Part shown: positions 43,385 to 53,001 of the stretch, in pieces
Numbering within the stretch: the first letter of the stretch is position 1
Layout: every line of letters begins with the position of its first letter
The notes under the pieces: model-generated
What the model was told of the DNA's origin: nothing
Seen by the model: the letters and a program-made list of their open reading frames with translations, nothing else
Databases searched by the model: none
Assembly: GCF_014648355.1 (NCBI RefSeq)
Contig: NZ_BMQY01000006.1
Coordinates: forward strand, 117,698-181,697
Origin: Couchioplanes azureus
GTDB lineage: Bacteria > Actinomycetota > Actinomycetes > Mycobacteriales > Micromonosporaceae
Direction of reading: 5' to 3'
DNA length: 64,000 bases
Made by a program: the position numbers and the translations under genes

Positions 43385-46165
43385 GTGCTCGCTCGCCGCT
43401 GGGACGGACTCCACGGTCAAGCCATGATCGGTCGCCGCCACGAGTGCGCGGTCGTCGAGGCGTTGCTGGCCGGGTCCGCGACGCGGGGCGGCACGCTGGT
43501 GATCTGCGGTGAGCCCGGGATCGGCAAGACCGCCCTGCTCGACCACGCGGCCAGCCGCGCCGAGCCGGTGGTGCTGCGCGCCCGCGGGGTGGAATCGGAG
43601 GCCGTGCTGCCCTTCGCCGCGCTTGCCGACCTTTTGATCCCGATCCGCCGGCATTTCAGGGATATCCCGCGGGTTCAGCGGGACGCGTTGGAGGGCTGCC
43701 TGGCGCTGAGCGACCGGGCGGAGCCCAATCCGTACGTCGTCTGCGCCGCCGCGTTGAGCGTGTTGGCCGCTGCCGCCGACGCCAGCCCGGTGACCATGCT
43801 GGTGGACGACCTCCAGTGGACGGACCCGTCCTCGCAGCGGGTCCTGATGTTCATGGCACGCCGCCTGCTCTTCGAGCGGGCGGCGCTCTTGTTCACGGTG
43901 AGGCTGGACGGCGGCGCGCTGATCGACCCGCGGAGTCTGCCGGTTCTCCAGCTCGCCGGGCTGTCCCGCGAGGAGTCCGCGGACCTGCTTCGGCAGCACG
44001 GCTACGACCCGGCCGACCGGGTGAGCGACAAGCTGCACCGGTTGAGCGCGGGCAACCCCCTGGCCCTGCTCGAAGCCGGTTCCGCGCTGCGGCCCGCGCA
44101 GCTGTCCGGCGACGAGCCGATCGGCGAGCTGCCGCTGGGCCGCATGCTGCGGCAGGCCTGGTCGTGCCGCATCGAGGAGCTGCCGGACGCCACCCGGGCC
44201 GCGCTCGCGGTCGTGGCGGCGAGCCACGATCCCGCGGCCGCGGGCATCGCGGCCGCGCTGACCGCGCAGGGGCTGAGCCTGGACGCGCTCGGGCCGGCCG
44301 AGGCGACCGGGATGGTCGTGGCGACGACGGCGACGATCGACTTCCGCCACCCGATCCTGCGAGCGGTGGTGCTGCAGCAAACGACGCTGGGCCACCGGAT
44401 CGGCGCCTGCCGCGCGCTGGCCACGGTCTCCTCGGGCGCCGCGCGGGCCTGGTACCGGGCGGAGGCGGCGACGCGACCGGACGAGAGCGTGGCCGACGAT
44501 CTGCTGCGGGCCGCGGCCGACGCCCGTGGCCGCGGTGGCCACGGCGACGCGGCGCGGGCCGGGCACCGCGCCGCCGCCCTGACCCCGGATCCGATGCTGC
44601 GGGCCGGCCGCATGCTGGAAGCCGCGCGGGACGCGTTCGTCGGCGGCTCGTCGACGGAGGCGCTGAGCTGGTGCGACGAGGCGCTGGCCGGCGCGTGCGA
44701 ACCACCGGTACGGGCCGACCTCGAGCTGTTGCGCGGGCGCATCCGTACGTGGATAGGCCAGCCCACAGGCGCGCACGAGGCCCTGGTGGCCGCGGCCCGG
44801 GCGATCGAGCCGACCGATCCGGCGCGAGCCAGCATGCTGCTCGGCGAGGCGACGCTGCCGGCCGTGCTGGACGGACAGGTCACGGAAGCCGTCGAGCACG
44901 CGCAAGCCAGCGTCGAGCTGGCCCGCCGGTCCTCGGTGGACCCGGCGCCGGGCCGGCTGATGCTCGGCCAGGCGTACGTCCTGCGGGGCGACGTGGCGGC
45001 CGGCCGTGCGCTGCTCGAACAGGCCGGTGACTTCCTGCTCGCCGACCGGCCACCGGCCGAGCGGCAGCTGCTGACCCTCGCCGGGCAGTGCCTGGCCTGG
45101 GCCGATGACCCGGAAGGCGGCCAGAAGCTGGTCAACCGGGTGATCGACGCCGCCCGCCGGGACGCCACGCCGGCGCTGCTGCCGCTGGCGCTGGCGATCC
45201 GCAGCGAGATCGAATGCTGGGCCGGCCGATGGGCGGCCGCGTCCGCGGACGCGGCCGAGGCGCTGCGCTGGGCCGAGGAGTCCGGCCAGGTCAGCACGCT
45301 GGGATACGGCCTGGCCTGCCTGGCGCGGCTGGCGGCGCTGCGCGGCGATCGCTCCCGCTGCGAGGGCCTCGTGTCGCGGGCCCGGCGTGAGGTGGGCCCG
45401 CACGGCGTGGGCAGCCTCGAGGCGTACTTGCCGGGGAGCCTGGGCCTGGCCGCGCTCGGACACGGCGAGCTCGACGCCGCGATCAGCCATCTGGAGCTCG
45501 CGTACGCCTACACGGTGGAGCGCGGGGTCGGCAACCCGTGCGTCGTACCGGTCGCGGCCGATCTCGTCGAGGCGCACGTCCGGGCCGGCAACGGCGGCCG
45601 GGCGGCCGAGGTGACGGCCTGGCTGCACGAGTCGGCGGCGCGCACCGGGCTGGTCTGGCCGGCGGCCGCGGCGGCCCGCTGCGCCGGGGTGCTCGCCGCG
45701 ACCGCCGAGGAGGCGATGGCCTGCTTCGACCGGGCGGACCTGGCCCTGCGCCGCCGCCCGATACCGTTCGAGCAGGCTCGTACCCTGCTCAGCCGGGGTG
45801 CGGCCCTGCGCCGCGCCCGGCGTCCGGCCGACGCGCGCGGACCGTTGCTGGCCGCGCAGGCGGCCTTCGAGTCGCTCGGCGCCACGCGGTGGGTGCGGCA
45901 GGCGGCCGGTGAGCTGGCGGCCACCGGCCAGCGGCGCGGCGCCCGCAACGCCCGCCCGGCCGTGGATCGCCTGTCGGCCCAGGAGATGCAGGTGGCGCGG
46001 GCGGTGGGGCGCGGGCTGACCAACGACGAAGCGGCGAGCACGTTGTTCGTCTCCCGCAAGACGGTCGAGGCGCATTTGACCCGGGTGTACCGCAAGCTCG
46101 GCGTGCGGTCCCGGTCCGAGCTCACCAGGGTGCTGGTCTCGGGCGGGTTCGAGGACGGCATGTAG
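43385..46165 (+). CDS. LAL-type LuxR regulator with AAA ATPase domain
   Basis: A 926-residue regulator: Walker A in VICGEPGIGKTALLDHA, Walker B in TMLVDDLQWTDPSS, TPR-like helices through residues ~350-830, and a C-terminal LuxR helix-turn-helix (LSAQEMQVARAVGRGLTNDE, SRKTVEAHLTRVYRKLGVRS). LAL regulators are ATP-dependent transcription activators often tied to secondary metabolism. I chose GTG 43385 with AAGGGGG six bases upstream; the much longer open frame before it is a shadow of the acyltransferase. It lies 47 bp before the peptidase operon on the same strand and could control it (inference). Confidence 0.88.
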   Translation: MLARRWDGLHGQAMIGRRHECAVVEALLAGSATRGGTLVICGEPGIGKTALLDHAASRAEPVVLRARGVESEAVLPFAALADLLIPIRRHFRDIPRVQRDALEGCLALSDRAEPNPYVVCAAALSVLAAAADASPVTMLVDDLQWTDPSSQRVLMFMARRLLFERAALLFTVRLDGGALIDPRSLPVLQLAGLSREESADLLRQHGYDPADRVSDKLHRLSAGNPLALLEAGSALRPAQLSGDEPIGELPLGRMLRQAWSCRIEELPDATRAALAVVAASHDPAAAGIAAALTAQGLSLDALGPAEATGMVVATTATIDFRHPILRAVVLQQTTLGHRIGACRALATVSSGAARAWYRAEAATRPDESVADDLLRAAADARGRGGHGDAARAGHRAAALTPDPMLRAGRMLEAARDAFVGGSSTEALSWCDEALAGACEPPVRADLELLRGRIRTWIGQPTGAHEALVAAARAIEPTDPARASMLLGEATLPAVLDGQVTEAVEHAQASVELARRSSVDPAPGRLMLGQAYVLRGDVAAGRALLEQAGDFLLADRPPAERQLLTLAGQCLAWADDPEGGQKLVNRVIDAARRDATPALLPLALAIRSEIECWAGRWAAASADAAEALRWAEESGQVSTLGYGLACLARLAALRGDRSRCEGLVSRARREVGPHGVGSLEAYLPGSLGLAALGHGELDAAISHLELAYAYTVERGVGNPCVVPVAADLVEAHVRAGNGGRAAEVTAWLHESAARTGLVWPAAAAARCAGVLAATAEEAMACFDRADLALRRRPIPFEQARTLLSRGAALRRARRPADARGPLLAAQAAFESLGATRWVRQAAGELAATGQRRGARNARPAVDRLSAQEMQVARAVGRGLTNDEAASTLFVSRKTVEAHLTRVYRKLGVRSRSELTRVLVSGGFEDGM

Positions 46166-46212
46166 GGAAATCCCCGAAGCGGGCACCCGCCGGTGTCGCG
46201 AAGTCTGGTCGG

Positions 46213-47508
46213 GTGAAGCCTCACGTCGTCGTCAAGTTGCGCGCGCCCGCGGCGGGTGGCGCGCGCCTGCCCGACTGGCTCACCTTCGTGACCGACAAGT
46301 CCGTGGTCCGCGGCAGCCTCGAGCCGCCGGTCGACCGGGTGATGGCGGACGCCGGGCTGCGATTCTGGGCGACCCGGGAGTTTCCGGCGGCGGGTCCTAC
46401 GTGGAACGACGCCGAGGTGGCACACGGGCTGGACCGCACCTTCCGGCTGATCCTCCCGGACGGACGGGAGCCCGGCGCGGAGGTCGTGCACCGGCTGCGG
46501 CACCTGCCCGGCGTGGAGGCCGCGCACAGCCTCGAGGTCGCCACCGTGCCGTTGCCGGATCCGCGCGGTGGGTCACCCGCCGCGGCGCGACGCCGGCCCG
46601 GCGAGGCCATCTTCCTGCCGTACGCGCGGGCGGTCACCGCCGGCCTACCGGCGATCCGGATCGCGGTCGTCGACACCGGCGCCGACCTCGGGCATCCGGA
46701 GCTGGCCGGGCGGTTCGCCGGCCGGGCGGACTTCGTGGAGCTCCGGGGCCTCGACACCCGCACGTTCGTCGGCGACATCACCGGGTACGACGACCGGCCG
46801 GACGACGAAGTCGGGCACGGCACCCACGTCAGCGGCATCATCGGCGCCCGCGGCCTGGCCATGGACGAGGGCGTGGCGCCCGGTTGCGGCCTGATGGCGG
46901 TACGCGTGCTCGCCACCGTCCGCGAGGGCGACCGCCGGGTCGGCGCCGGGATCGTGGACAACATCAACGCCGGGATCAAGTGGGCCGTGGACAACGGCGC
47001 CGCTGTGATCAACATGAGCCTCGGCATCCGGCACACCGAGGGCGGGCTGCCGCACCGCGACGTCATCGCGTACGCCCTCGCGCGCGGCGTCACCGTCGTC
47101 GCGGCGAGCGGGAACGACGGCACCGCCGCCCTGTACTACCCGGGTGCGCTGCCCGGCGTCATAGCCGTCGGGGCGGTCGACGGCGGCGGCGCGGTGGCGC
47201 CGTTCACCTCGTACGGTGCCGGCATCACCGTGGTGGCGCCCGGCGTCGGCATCCACAGCGCGTACGTGCCGCACGCGTACGCGGTGGCCTCCGGCACCTC
47301 CCAGGCCGCGCCGTTCGTGACCGGCGGCGTCGCCCTGCTGCAGTCGCTGGCCCACGAGCGCGGCCGGTCCCTGTCGCCGACCGAGGTGGCCGGAATCCTG
47401 CGGGACACCTCCGACCGGCTCACTCCCCGACCGCGCGACAAGCACTCGGGGTACGGCCTGCTCAATCTGGCCGACGCGTTCCGGCTCCTGACGCATTCGC
47501 TGAACTGA
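46213..47508 (+). CDS. Leaderless subtilisin-like (S8) protease heading unknown operon
   Basis: A 431-residue subtilase with D154 in VVDTGADLGHPE, H202 in EVGHGTHVSGIIGARG, S363 in ASGTSQAAPFVTGG and the oxyanion asparagine in AASGNDG. The N-terminal ~150 residues (KPHVVVKLRAPAAGGARLPD...) are soluble with no signal peptide; they contain an inhibitor-I9-like pattern (LRHLPGVEAAHSLEVATVPL), so it may be an intramolecular chaperone. It is the first gene of a ten-gene cluster of soluble unknown proteins, so it is probably an intracellular processing or effector protease. GTG start with a weak RBS. Confidence 0.85.
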   Translation: MKPHVVVKLRAPAAGGARLPDWLTFVTDKSVVRGSLEPPVDRVMADAGLRFWATREFPAAGPTWNDAEVAHGLDRTFRLILPDGREPGAEVVHRLRHLPGVEAAHSLEVATVPLPDPRGGSPAAARRRPGEAIFLPYARAVTAGLPAIRIAVVDTGADLGHPELAGRFAGRADFVELRGLDTRTFVGDITGYDDRPDDEVGHGTHVSGIIGARGLAMDEGVAPGCGLMAVRVLATVREGDRRVGAGIVDNINAGIKWAVDNGAAVINMSLGIRHTEGGLPHRDVIAYALARGVTVVAASGNDGTAALYYPGALPGVIAVGAVDGGGAVAPFTSYGAGITVVAPGVGIHSAYVPHAYAVASGTSQAAPFVTGGVALLQSLAHERGRSLSPTEVAGILRDTSDRLTPRPRDKHSGYGLLNLADAFRLLTHSLN

Positions 47509-47527
47509 AGGTCCAGAAGGGGACACG

Positions 47528-49522
47528 ATGATCACGTCATCCGTCGTCAACGGCGCTCTGCCGTTCCGGATCAAGAGGCCGCTCGTCTCCGGGTTCGCCG
47601 CCGTCCCGACCCTGGACCCCGAGGTCACCGCGTGCCTGACCGAGCTCGAGGCGCTACTGAGCCGCCGGGTCTTCGTGGCCCCGGTCGTGGCCGGGCCGGG
47701 CGCCGCGGTCGCCGCGCCCCCCGCCGGACCCGGAGCGCCCCCCGGCGCGGCGGCCGGAGCGGCGGGGGCCGGGGCCGCCGCGGCGAAAGCGGCCGGCGCG
47801 GGGGGAGGAGCGCCCGCCAAGACGCCCCTGGATCTGACGGTGTTGCTGGCGTCACCGTTGACCCCGCGGCGGACGAACCTGCCCCGGTGGGCCACCAACA
47901 GCGTCGCCGATCGGCTCAGCAAGGCCACCGACGACAACTCCTGGCACACCCTCTCCGAGATCGCGGACGTCACTCCGGACCTCTCCGAGCTGAAGTACGC
48001 GGTCGCCGAAAGCCTCGCCGAGGACTGGCTCAACCTCACCCCGACGGCCCAGGCGGTCCTCGACGCGAGCCGGCCGGCCACCCGTGACTTCCTGCTGCTG
48101 ATCGCCTTCCGCCGGATGGGCCTGCGCGACGTCAACGCGGTGAAGAACGCGCTGGTGTCCGGCCGGGCCGGCGTCCGCAGCATCGCCGACTACGTCGCGA
48201 TCAGTGCGGCCCGGATGATCGTCGAGGATGAGAAGCTCGACGTCGACGACGCCAACAGCGACGGCGGCCAGCTCGCGAAGGACATCCGGGCGGCCGCGCT
48301 GCCGCTGAACCGGCCGCTGTTCCGGGCCCGGCTCGACGCGATCGTCGACAACCTGCTGTTCAACAGCGACGAGCTGAAGCTGATCGAGCAGGCGAACATC
48401 GGCACCATCCCGCCCGAGCTCAAGCCGCAGCTCGTCCAGTACATCAAGCAGTCGCCGGTTCCGATCGACAAGAACAACGTCAAGTTCTTCCTGCCCCTGT
48501 TCATCTCGCAGATCAAGGGCGGGATCGAGCTGGAGCAGCGGCCGGCGCCGGACGCGGCCGACGCCGATCGCGACTTCGACGTCACCTTCCTGACCGACGA
48601 CGAGGCGACCGCCGTGGTCGACCGCTCGGCCGTCAAGTGCGCGGCCCAGCTGTACTACACGATGACGCTCGGCGACGAGCTCGGCATCTTCGACGTGGTC
48701 AACTACTTCACCCACCACTATCTGGTGCGCCGTACGTTCACCATCGAGGACCCGCGCCTGCGGCAGGACCTCAAGCAGTACGTGTTCTCCAACGAGTTCA
48801 CCATGACCGACCCGCGCACCGGGCTCAAGCAGACCGCGGACCGCAGCCGTCCGGCCGAGCGCCAGATGTTCTACCGCCAGGTGTTCAACCTCGGCGCCGG
48901 GCCCGGCCCGGACGCCGACATCGTCGCCAACGACGAGTTCCCCCGGCTGTGGAAGATGCTGATGCTGGAGTCGGCGAACTACCTCCAGCGGGCGCAGCTG
49001 AGCCCGAACCCGACCAGCTTCGTCTCCAAGCAGAACGTCATGCAGGCGGTCGAGGACCTGCTCTACAACCTGTCGGCGCACTGCACCGGCATGGCCAACG
49101 TGATCAGCCCGTTGATCTCGGCCGAGTTCACCTTCGTGACCCGGCGCATCCTGGCGCACCCCGAGGTGATCCGCGCCGTGGTCCCCGGCGGCGGAAGCAT
49201 CTGGAAGGTCGTCGAGAACCTGGCGATGGAACAGCGCCGCGCGCGGCCGCGCGCCACCGTCTTCAACAACAAGGCGACGTACGGGCATCAGATCATCCGG
49301 GCCATCGCGGGGTACGACGCGGCGACGTTCGACGCGGAGCCGAACTTCTCGCAGTTCATCAGCACGGTCGACGCGTACATCTCGACGCAGAGCATCCTGC
49401 AGGAGGGGCTGGTGGACGACCTCAAGGGCGCCGACGGCACCGAGCCGGACGACCAGGTGGCGGCGGGCGGTGTCGCACTGCCCGGCAACGCGCCGCAAAC
49501 CACGGACGAGTGGGACTTCTGA
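47528..49522 (+). CDS. Large protein of unknown function (operon gene 2)
   Basis: I do not recognise this 664-residue protein. Residues ~1-50 are folded, then an Ala/Gly/Pro-rich linker (~55-98) leads to a long, mostly helical domain (AVAESLAEDWLNLTPTAQAV, MGLRDVNAVKNALVSGRAG, DAIVDNLLFNSDELKLIEQA, YFTHHYLVRRTFTIEDPRLR, NVMQAVEDLLYNLSAHCTGM). No signal peptide, membrane helix, Walker motif or catalytic set is seen. An acidic tail ends in TDEWDF. The size, lack of an enzyme motif and operon context suggest a structural or scaffolding role (inference). AAGGGGA precedes the ATG. Confidence 0.8.
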   Translation: MITSSVVNGALPFRIKRPLVSGFAAVPTLDPEVTACLTELEALLSRRVFVAPVVAGPGAAVAAPPAGPGAPPGAAAGAAGAGAAAAKAAGAGGGAPAKTPLDLTVLLASPLTPRRTNLPRWATNSVADRLSKATDDNSWHTLSEIADVTPDLSELKYAVAESLAEDWLNLTPTAQAVLDASRPATRDFLLLIAFRRMGLRDVNAVKNALVSGRAGVRSIADYVAISAARMIVEDEKLDVDDANSDGGQLAKDIRAAALPLNRPLFRARLDAIVDNLLFNSDELKLIEQANIGTIPPELKPQLVQYIKQSPVPIDKNNVKFFLPLFISQIKGGIELEQRPAPDAADADRDFDVTFLTDDEATAVVDRSAVKCAAQLYYTMTLGDELGIFDVVNYFTHHYLVRRTFTIEDPRLRQDLKQYVFSNEFTMTDPRTGLKQTADRSRPAERQMFYRQVFNLGAGPGPDADIVANDEFPRLWKMLMLESANYLQRAQLSPNPTSFVSKQNVMQAVEDLLYNLSAHCTGMANVISPLISAEFTFVTRRILAHPEVIRAVVPGGGSIWKVVENLAMEQRRARPRATVFNNKATYGHQIIRAIAGYDAATFDAEPNFSQFISTVDAYISTQSILQEGLVDDLKGADGTEPDDQVAAGGVALPGNAPQTTDEWDF

Positions 49523-49563
49523 GCGGTAGGGCCGTCGACTCGACCGGGGAAAGAGGGACGAAC

Positions 49564-50592
49564 GTGGACGAACGTGTGACGCTGATCCCCAGCGACAGCG
49601 AGATGCTCGGCCAGGCGCGGGCCCAGGTGCGCGACGTGCTGCGGGACTGCGCGCCGTATCACCGGATGCCGTTGGCCGAGCAGAAGGACATCTATCTGTC
49701 GCTCGTCCAGGAGAACCTCGACCGGCAGCGCGACCGGCTCGGGCTGGCCCGGCCGATGGCGACCGACTCCGGCAAGGACATGGGCTACCAGGGCTACGAC
49801 CCGGGATTCGGCGGCGACACCAAGGCGTTCAACGAGCTGGTGGACTCGGTGGACTTCCCCCAGTTCGTGGCCGACCTGCTCAAGGCCGTGTTCGACGCCA
49901 ACATCAGCGTGATGAAGCAGCAGACGGACGCCTACATCAAGCTGATGAAGGAGGCGACGAAGTCCACCGCCGACTTCATCAAGCAGATCAAGGACGACGA
50001 GAGCTTCGCCCGCCTGGCCGAGACCCGCAGCGACCGGTACAACGTCATGACCGAGCGGGCCGAGGACGGCAGCACCAAGCTGAGCCTGACCGACCCGAAC
50101 GGCGAGAAGGTCGACACCGAGGACGCCGAGGTCAAGCGCGCCCTGCTGGAAGCCAAGATCAACATGGCCAAGGAACACCGGGCGGCGCTGCGCGACATGA
50201 TCGCCATGGGCGTGACCCGGCTGGTCGTGAAGAAGGGCGTCGTCGAGGCGAACGTCGAGTTCAGCGTGAAGGCGAACCGGCAGAGCAAGGCCCACCACGA
50301 GGACCAGAACATCAACACGAGCGCGGTGGAGTTCGGCTGGCGCCCGCCCGGCTTCGGGATCTTCGGCGGCTCCGAGGGCAACCTCTCGGTCAACAACACC
50401 AACATCCAGGTCAACACGTCCGACAAGCGGGCCACCGACGACCTTTCCGCCACCCTCAAGGGCCGGGTCAACATCGAGTTCGCGACCGACTACTTCCGGC
50501 TCGACAACTTCGCCGACATGTACGCCGACGGCGGAGTGGCCGCCCTTCCCCAGGGTCAGAAGCCGGGCCAGAGCGCACCACCGGCGCGATGA
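49564..50592 (+). CDS. Protein of unknown function with coiled-coil centre (operon gene 3)
   Basis: A 342-residue protein not recognised. An N-terminal helical part (EMLGQARAQVRDVLRDC, KDIYLSLVQENLDRQRDRLG), a coiled-coil-like centre (MKQQTDAYIKLMKEATKSTA, FIKQIKDDESFARLAETRSD) and a beta-rich C-terminal half (VTRLVVKKGVVEANVEFSVK, LSVNNTNIQVNTSDKRATDD, LKGRVNIEFATDYFRLDNFA). The GTG at 49564 follows AGAGGGA; the longer frame upstream overlaps gene 2 out of phase. The mixture of coiled coil and beta-structure would suit a particle or tail-like component, but no phage protein is matched. Confidence 0.78.
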   Translation: MDERVTLIPSDSEMLGQARAQVRDVLRDCAPYHRMPLAEQKDIYLSLVQENLDRQRDRLGLARPMATDSGKDMGYQGYDPGFGGDTKAFNELVDSVDFPQFVADLLKAVFDANISVMKQQTDAYIKLMKEATKSTADFIKQIKDDESFARLAETRSDRYNVMTERAEDGSTKLSLTDPNGEKVDTEDAEVKRALLEAKINMAKEHRAALRDMIAMGVTRLVVKKGVVEANVEFSVKANRQSKAHHEDQNINTSAVEFGWRPPGFGIFGGSEGNLSVNNTNIQVNTSDKRATDDLSATLKGRVNIEFATDYFRLDNFADMYADGGVAALPQGQKPGQSAPPAR

Positions 50593-50604
50593 CGTGAACG
50601 GACC

Positions 50605-52593
50605 ATGGCACTCGCGCTGCTCGACCTGGTGTCCGACGACGACACCGGCGTCGGACTCGACATCGACACCGGCACGAACACCCACTACCGCCTGAAAGTC
50701 GGCAGGAAGGTCAGGCGCAGCGATGGCATCGACTGGGTCGACGACGTCTACTTCGACTCGGGCACCGGACGCACGGACGGGGAGCCCTTCCGCCCGCCGG
50801 TCCGGCTGGTCGTGCCCGCCTCGGCGCTGGATCCGCGCGGCGCGTACGCCCAGCTGTTCACGGCCAAGGGTGCCGCGGGCCTGGCGGCGGCCCACTCTCG
50901 CGTCGTGCCGCTGCGGCGCGGCGGGTGGTCGGTCCCGATGAGCACCGCGTACGGGCAGCCGCGCCGGGTCGCGTGCCGGACCGCACAGCAGGAGTACGCG
51001 CGGCCGGCCTCGCTCGGTGACCTGCTCGGCCAGATCCTCAAGATCGCCGCGCCGGTGGCCGTGAAGCTGATGGGACCCGGAACCTCGCCGCCCGGCCCCG
51101 CCGACCCGCAGACCGACATGCTGGCCGGGCTCATCCGGTCCCTGCTCGGCGCGCTGACCGGTGCCCCGGCGGCGCTCCCGGCCCCCCCGCCCGCGGCGGT
51201 CCCGGCCTCCGCGCCCGCAGCGGTCCCGGCCTCCGCGCCCGCGGCGCTCCCGGCGCCCGGGATCCTGAGACCGGCCAAGAGCCTGGAGGGCAACCGGTTC
51301 GCGCGGCCGCTCATCTTCGGCATCGACGACGCCGCCATCGCCACGCTGCTCGGCCCGATCATCAAGATCATTCCCGATCTGCTGAACTCGGCCAACCAGA
51401 ACCGGCTCCAGCTGCGGCAGGCCAACAACAAGCTGGTCACCGACATCCTCAGCGAGGTCAACCGGCGCCTGCTGCTCAACCAGGTGCTCGAGGCCCGCGC
51501 CCAGGCCCCCGCACAGGGTGCCGAGCTCGAGGCGCTCGCCCGGCTGCTGCAACAGGCCGGGGTGGCCACCGCGCAGAGCGTGCCGCCGCTGCTAACCGGC
51601 ATCCCGGGCGTGAGCCGGCAGGCGGTCCTCACCTTCGTCACCGCCGACCCGGTCACCTGGAACGGCAAGCCGTACCCGGTCTTCGCCCACGGCCGCCCGG
51701 TCCGGCTGCGCGTCCGGCTCGACGTGACCGGCACGCCGCCGAAGGGACCGCTCCCCAGGGCCATCCTCACCGTCACCCTGAAGCGCCCCGGGGACGAGGC
51801 GGTCCTGCACCGTACGACGGCCAGACTGCGGGACGTGGTCGCCGGCACCGAGCTGGCGGCCGAGCTGAGCGCGGTCGAGACGGCGCGGCTTCCGACGGAC
51901 TCTCCCCTGGTCGCCTGCGCCGAGCTGCGCTGGCGCGGCCGTACCGGCGAGAACGTCTATCGGGCGTACGGCTCGGCGGAGCTCGTGCTCGTGTCGGGCT
52001 GGTTCCTGCAGAGCCGCGGCGACGCCGACGCCGACGAGCGCGAGCTCACCGACCTGGTGCGGTTCCGCGACTTCTGGCACAAGGTCTGGGAAAGCCCGGC
52101 CGCCGCCGGCGGCAAGCGGCTCTGGGAGCTGGACGTCACCGCCCGCTACACGTTCCTGATCGCCACGGACCAGGACACCAACGGGCTGATGGAGACCCGG
52201 ATCCAGCGGGTCGCCGACGACCTCGACGGGGTCACCGAGAGCGTCACGGGCCGGCTCAAGTCCGGCATCGAACTCAGCCCGGTGACGCTCAACGGCCTGC
52301 TGCCGCAGTGGTCCGGAGGCGTCCCACTGGACGAGTCCCGGCTGTCGGCGTTCCGCACCGCGCGGTTCGCCCGCGACAACGCCGTCGAGTTCGTGCGGCC
52401 TGTGCGATTCCGGGGCCGGCACGGCGAGCGCGGGGCGGTCTGGGTCGGGGCGGTGCTGCGCCGGGTCGCCTTCACGCTCGCCTCGGCGGCCGGCACCGAC
52501 GAGAACGGCCAGGTGACGAACCTGATGACGGAGACCGCGCGGTTCCCGATGCCGGTGGCCGCGCGGCTGCTCGCCCTGAAAGCCCGGCAGTGA
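50605..52593 (+). CDS. Large protein of unknown function with Ala/Pro repeat linker (operon gene 4)
   Basis: A 662-residue protein not recognised. Residues ~1-140 are beta-rich (LDIDTGTNTHYRLKVGRKVR). Residues ~190-230 contain a low-complexity linker with repeated PAAVPASA units. Then a helical piece (IKIIPDLLNSANQNRLQLRQ, LLLNQVLEARAQ) and a beta-rich C-terminal half with FTLASAAGTDENGQVTNL. It lacks signal peptide and transmembrane helices. The ATG is 12 bp after gene 3. Confidence 0.78.
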   Translation: MALALLDLVSDDDTGVGLDIDTGTNTHYRLKVGRKVRRSDGIDWVDDVYFDSGTGRTDGEPFRPPVRLVVPASALDPRGAYAQLFTAKGAAGLAAAHSRVVPLRRGGWSVPMSTAYGQPRRVACRTAQQEYARPASLGDLLGQILKIAAPVAVKLMGPGTSPPGPADPQTDMLAGLIRSLLGALTGAPAALPAPPPAAVPASAPAAVPASAPAALPAPGILRPAKSLEGNRFARPLIFGIDDAAIATLLGPIIKIIPDLLNSANQNRLQLRQANNKLVTDILSEVNRRLLLNQVLEARAQAPAQGAELEALARLLQQAGVATAQSVPPLLTGIPGVSRQAVLTFVTADPVTWNGKPYPVFAHGRPVRLRVRLDVTGTPPKGPLPRAILTVTLKRPGDEAVLHRTTARLRDVVAGTELAAELSAVETARLPTDSPLVACAELRWRGRTGENVYRAYGSAELVLVSGWFLQSRGDADADERELTDLVRFRDFWHKVWESPAAAGGKRLWELDVTARYTFLIATDQDTNGLMETRIQRVADDLDGVTESVTGRLKSGIELSPVTLNGLLPQWSGGVPLDESRLSAFRTARFARDNAVEFVRPVRFRGRHGERGAVWVGAVLRRVAFTLASAAGTDENGQVTNLMTETARFPMPVAARLLALKARQ

Positions 52594-52604
52594 GGAGGCC
52601 CGCC

Positions 52605-52742
52605 ATGGCCGAACCGGACCCACCCGCCGAGAACACCCCCGAGTACGTCATCGAGGGATACGACGTCGAGGTGTCGGAGCGGATCGCGCTGCTGCCGGCC
52701 GGTCCCGAGGCCCCACCCGTACGGGCGCCGGCCCATGGATGA
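52605..52742 (+). CDS. Small acidic protein (operon gene 5)
   Basis: A 45-residue product beginning MAEPDPPAENTPEYVIEGYD and ending in a proline-rich segment. The ATG has a good TGAGGAGG site seven to ten bases upstream, right after gene 4, and the stop overlaps the next start (ATGGATGA). The tight coupling supports a real gene. No domain is recognised. Confidence 0.6.
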   Translation: MAEPDPPAENTPEYVIEGYDVEVSERIALLPAGPEAPPVRAPAHG

Positions 52743-53001
52743 GGCGTTCCTTCGCGTCGACGAGTTCGTCGCCGGGGTGCTGCCGGACGGCGCGGAGCTG
52801 GTGGACCCGGGTGCGGGCGTCCGGGCGTACGTGAGCGGCTTCGGCATGGAGACCTCGGTCGAGCTCGACGTCGTCGTCGCTCCGGACGGGATGGTGCGGA
52901 TAGGCGTCGCGCCGCCGCTGTACCGGGTGGAAACGTCGTTGCGGCCGTCGTACCACACGCTGCGCCTGCGGGCCGAGCTGGACGGGGACGACCATGGCTG
53001 A
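52735..53001 (+). CDS. Small protein of unknown function (operon gene 6)
   Basis: An 88-residue, mainly beta-strand protein: FLRVDEFVAGVLPDGAELVD, AYVSGFGMETSVELDVVV, HTLRLRAELDGDD. Not recognised. It overlaps the preceding gene by 8 bp and the next by 8 bp, so it is translated with both. Small alternating hydrophobic strands suggest a compact accessory or adaptor domain. Confidence 0.7.
   Translation: MDEAFLRVDEFVAGVLPDGAELVDPGAGVRAYVSGFGMETSVELDVVVAPDGMVRIGVAPPLYRVETSLRPSYHTLRLRAELDGDDHG

Noticed and set aside
43010-46186. 1058-codon minus-strand frame opposite the LuxR gene
   Set aside because: No domain; shadow of the strongly supported regulator on the plus strand.
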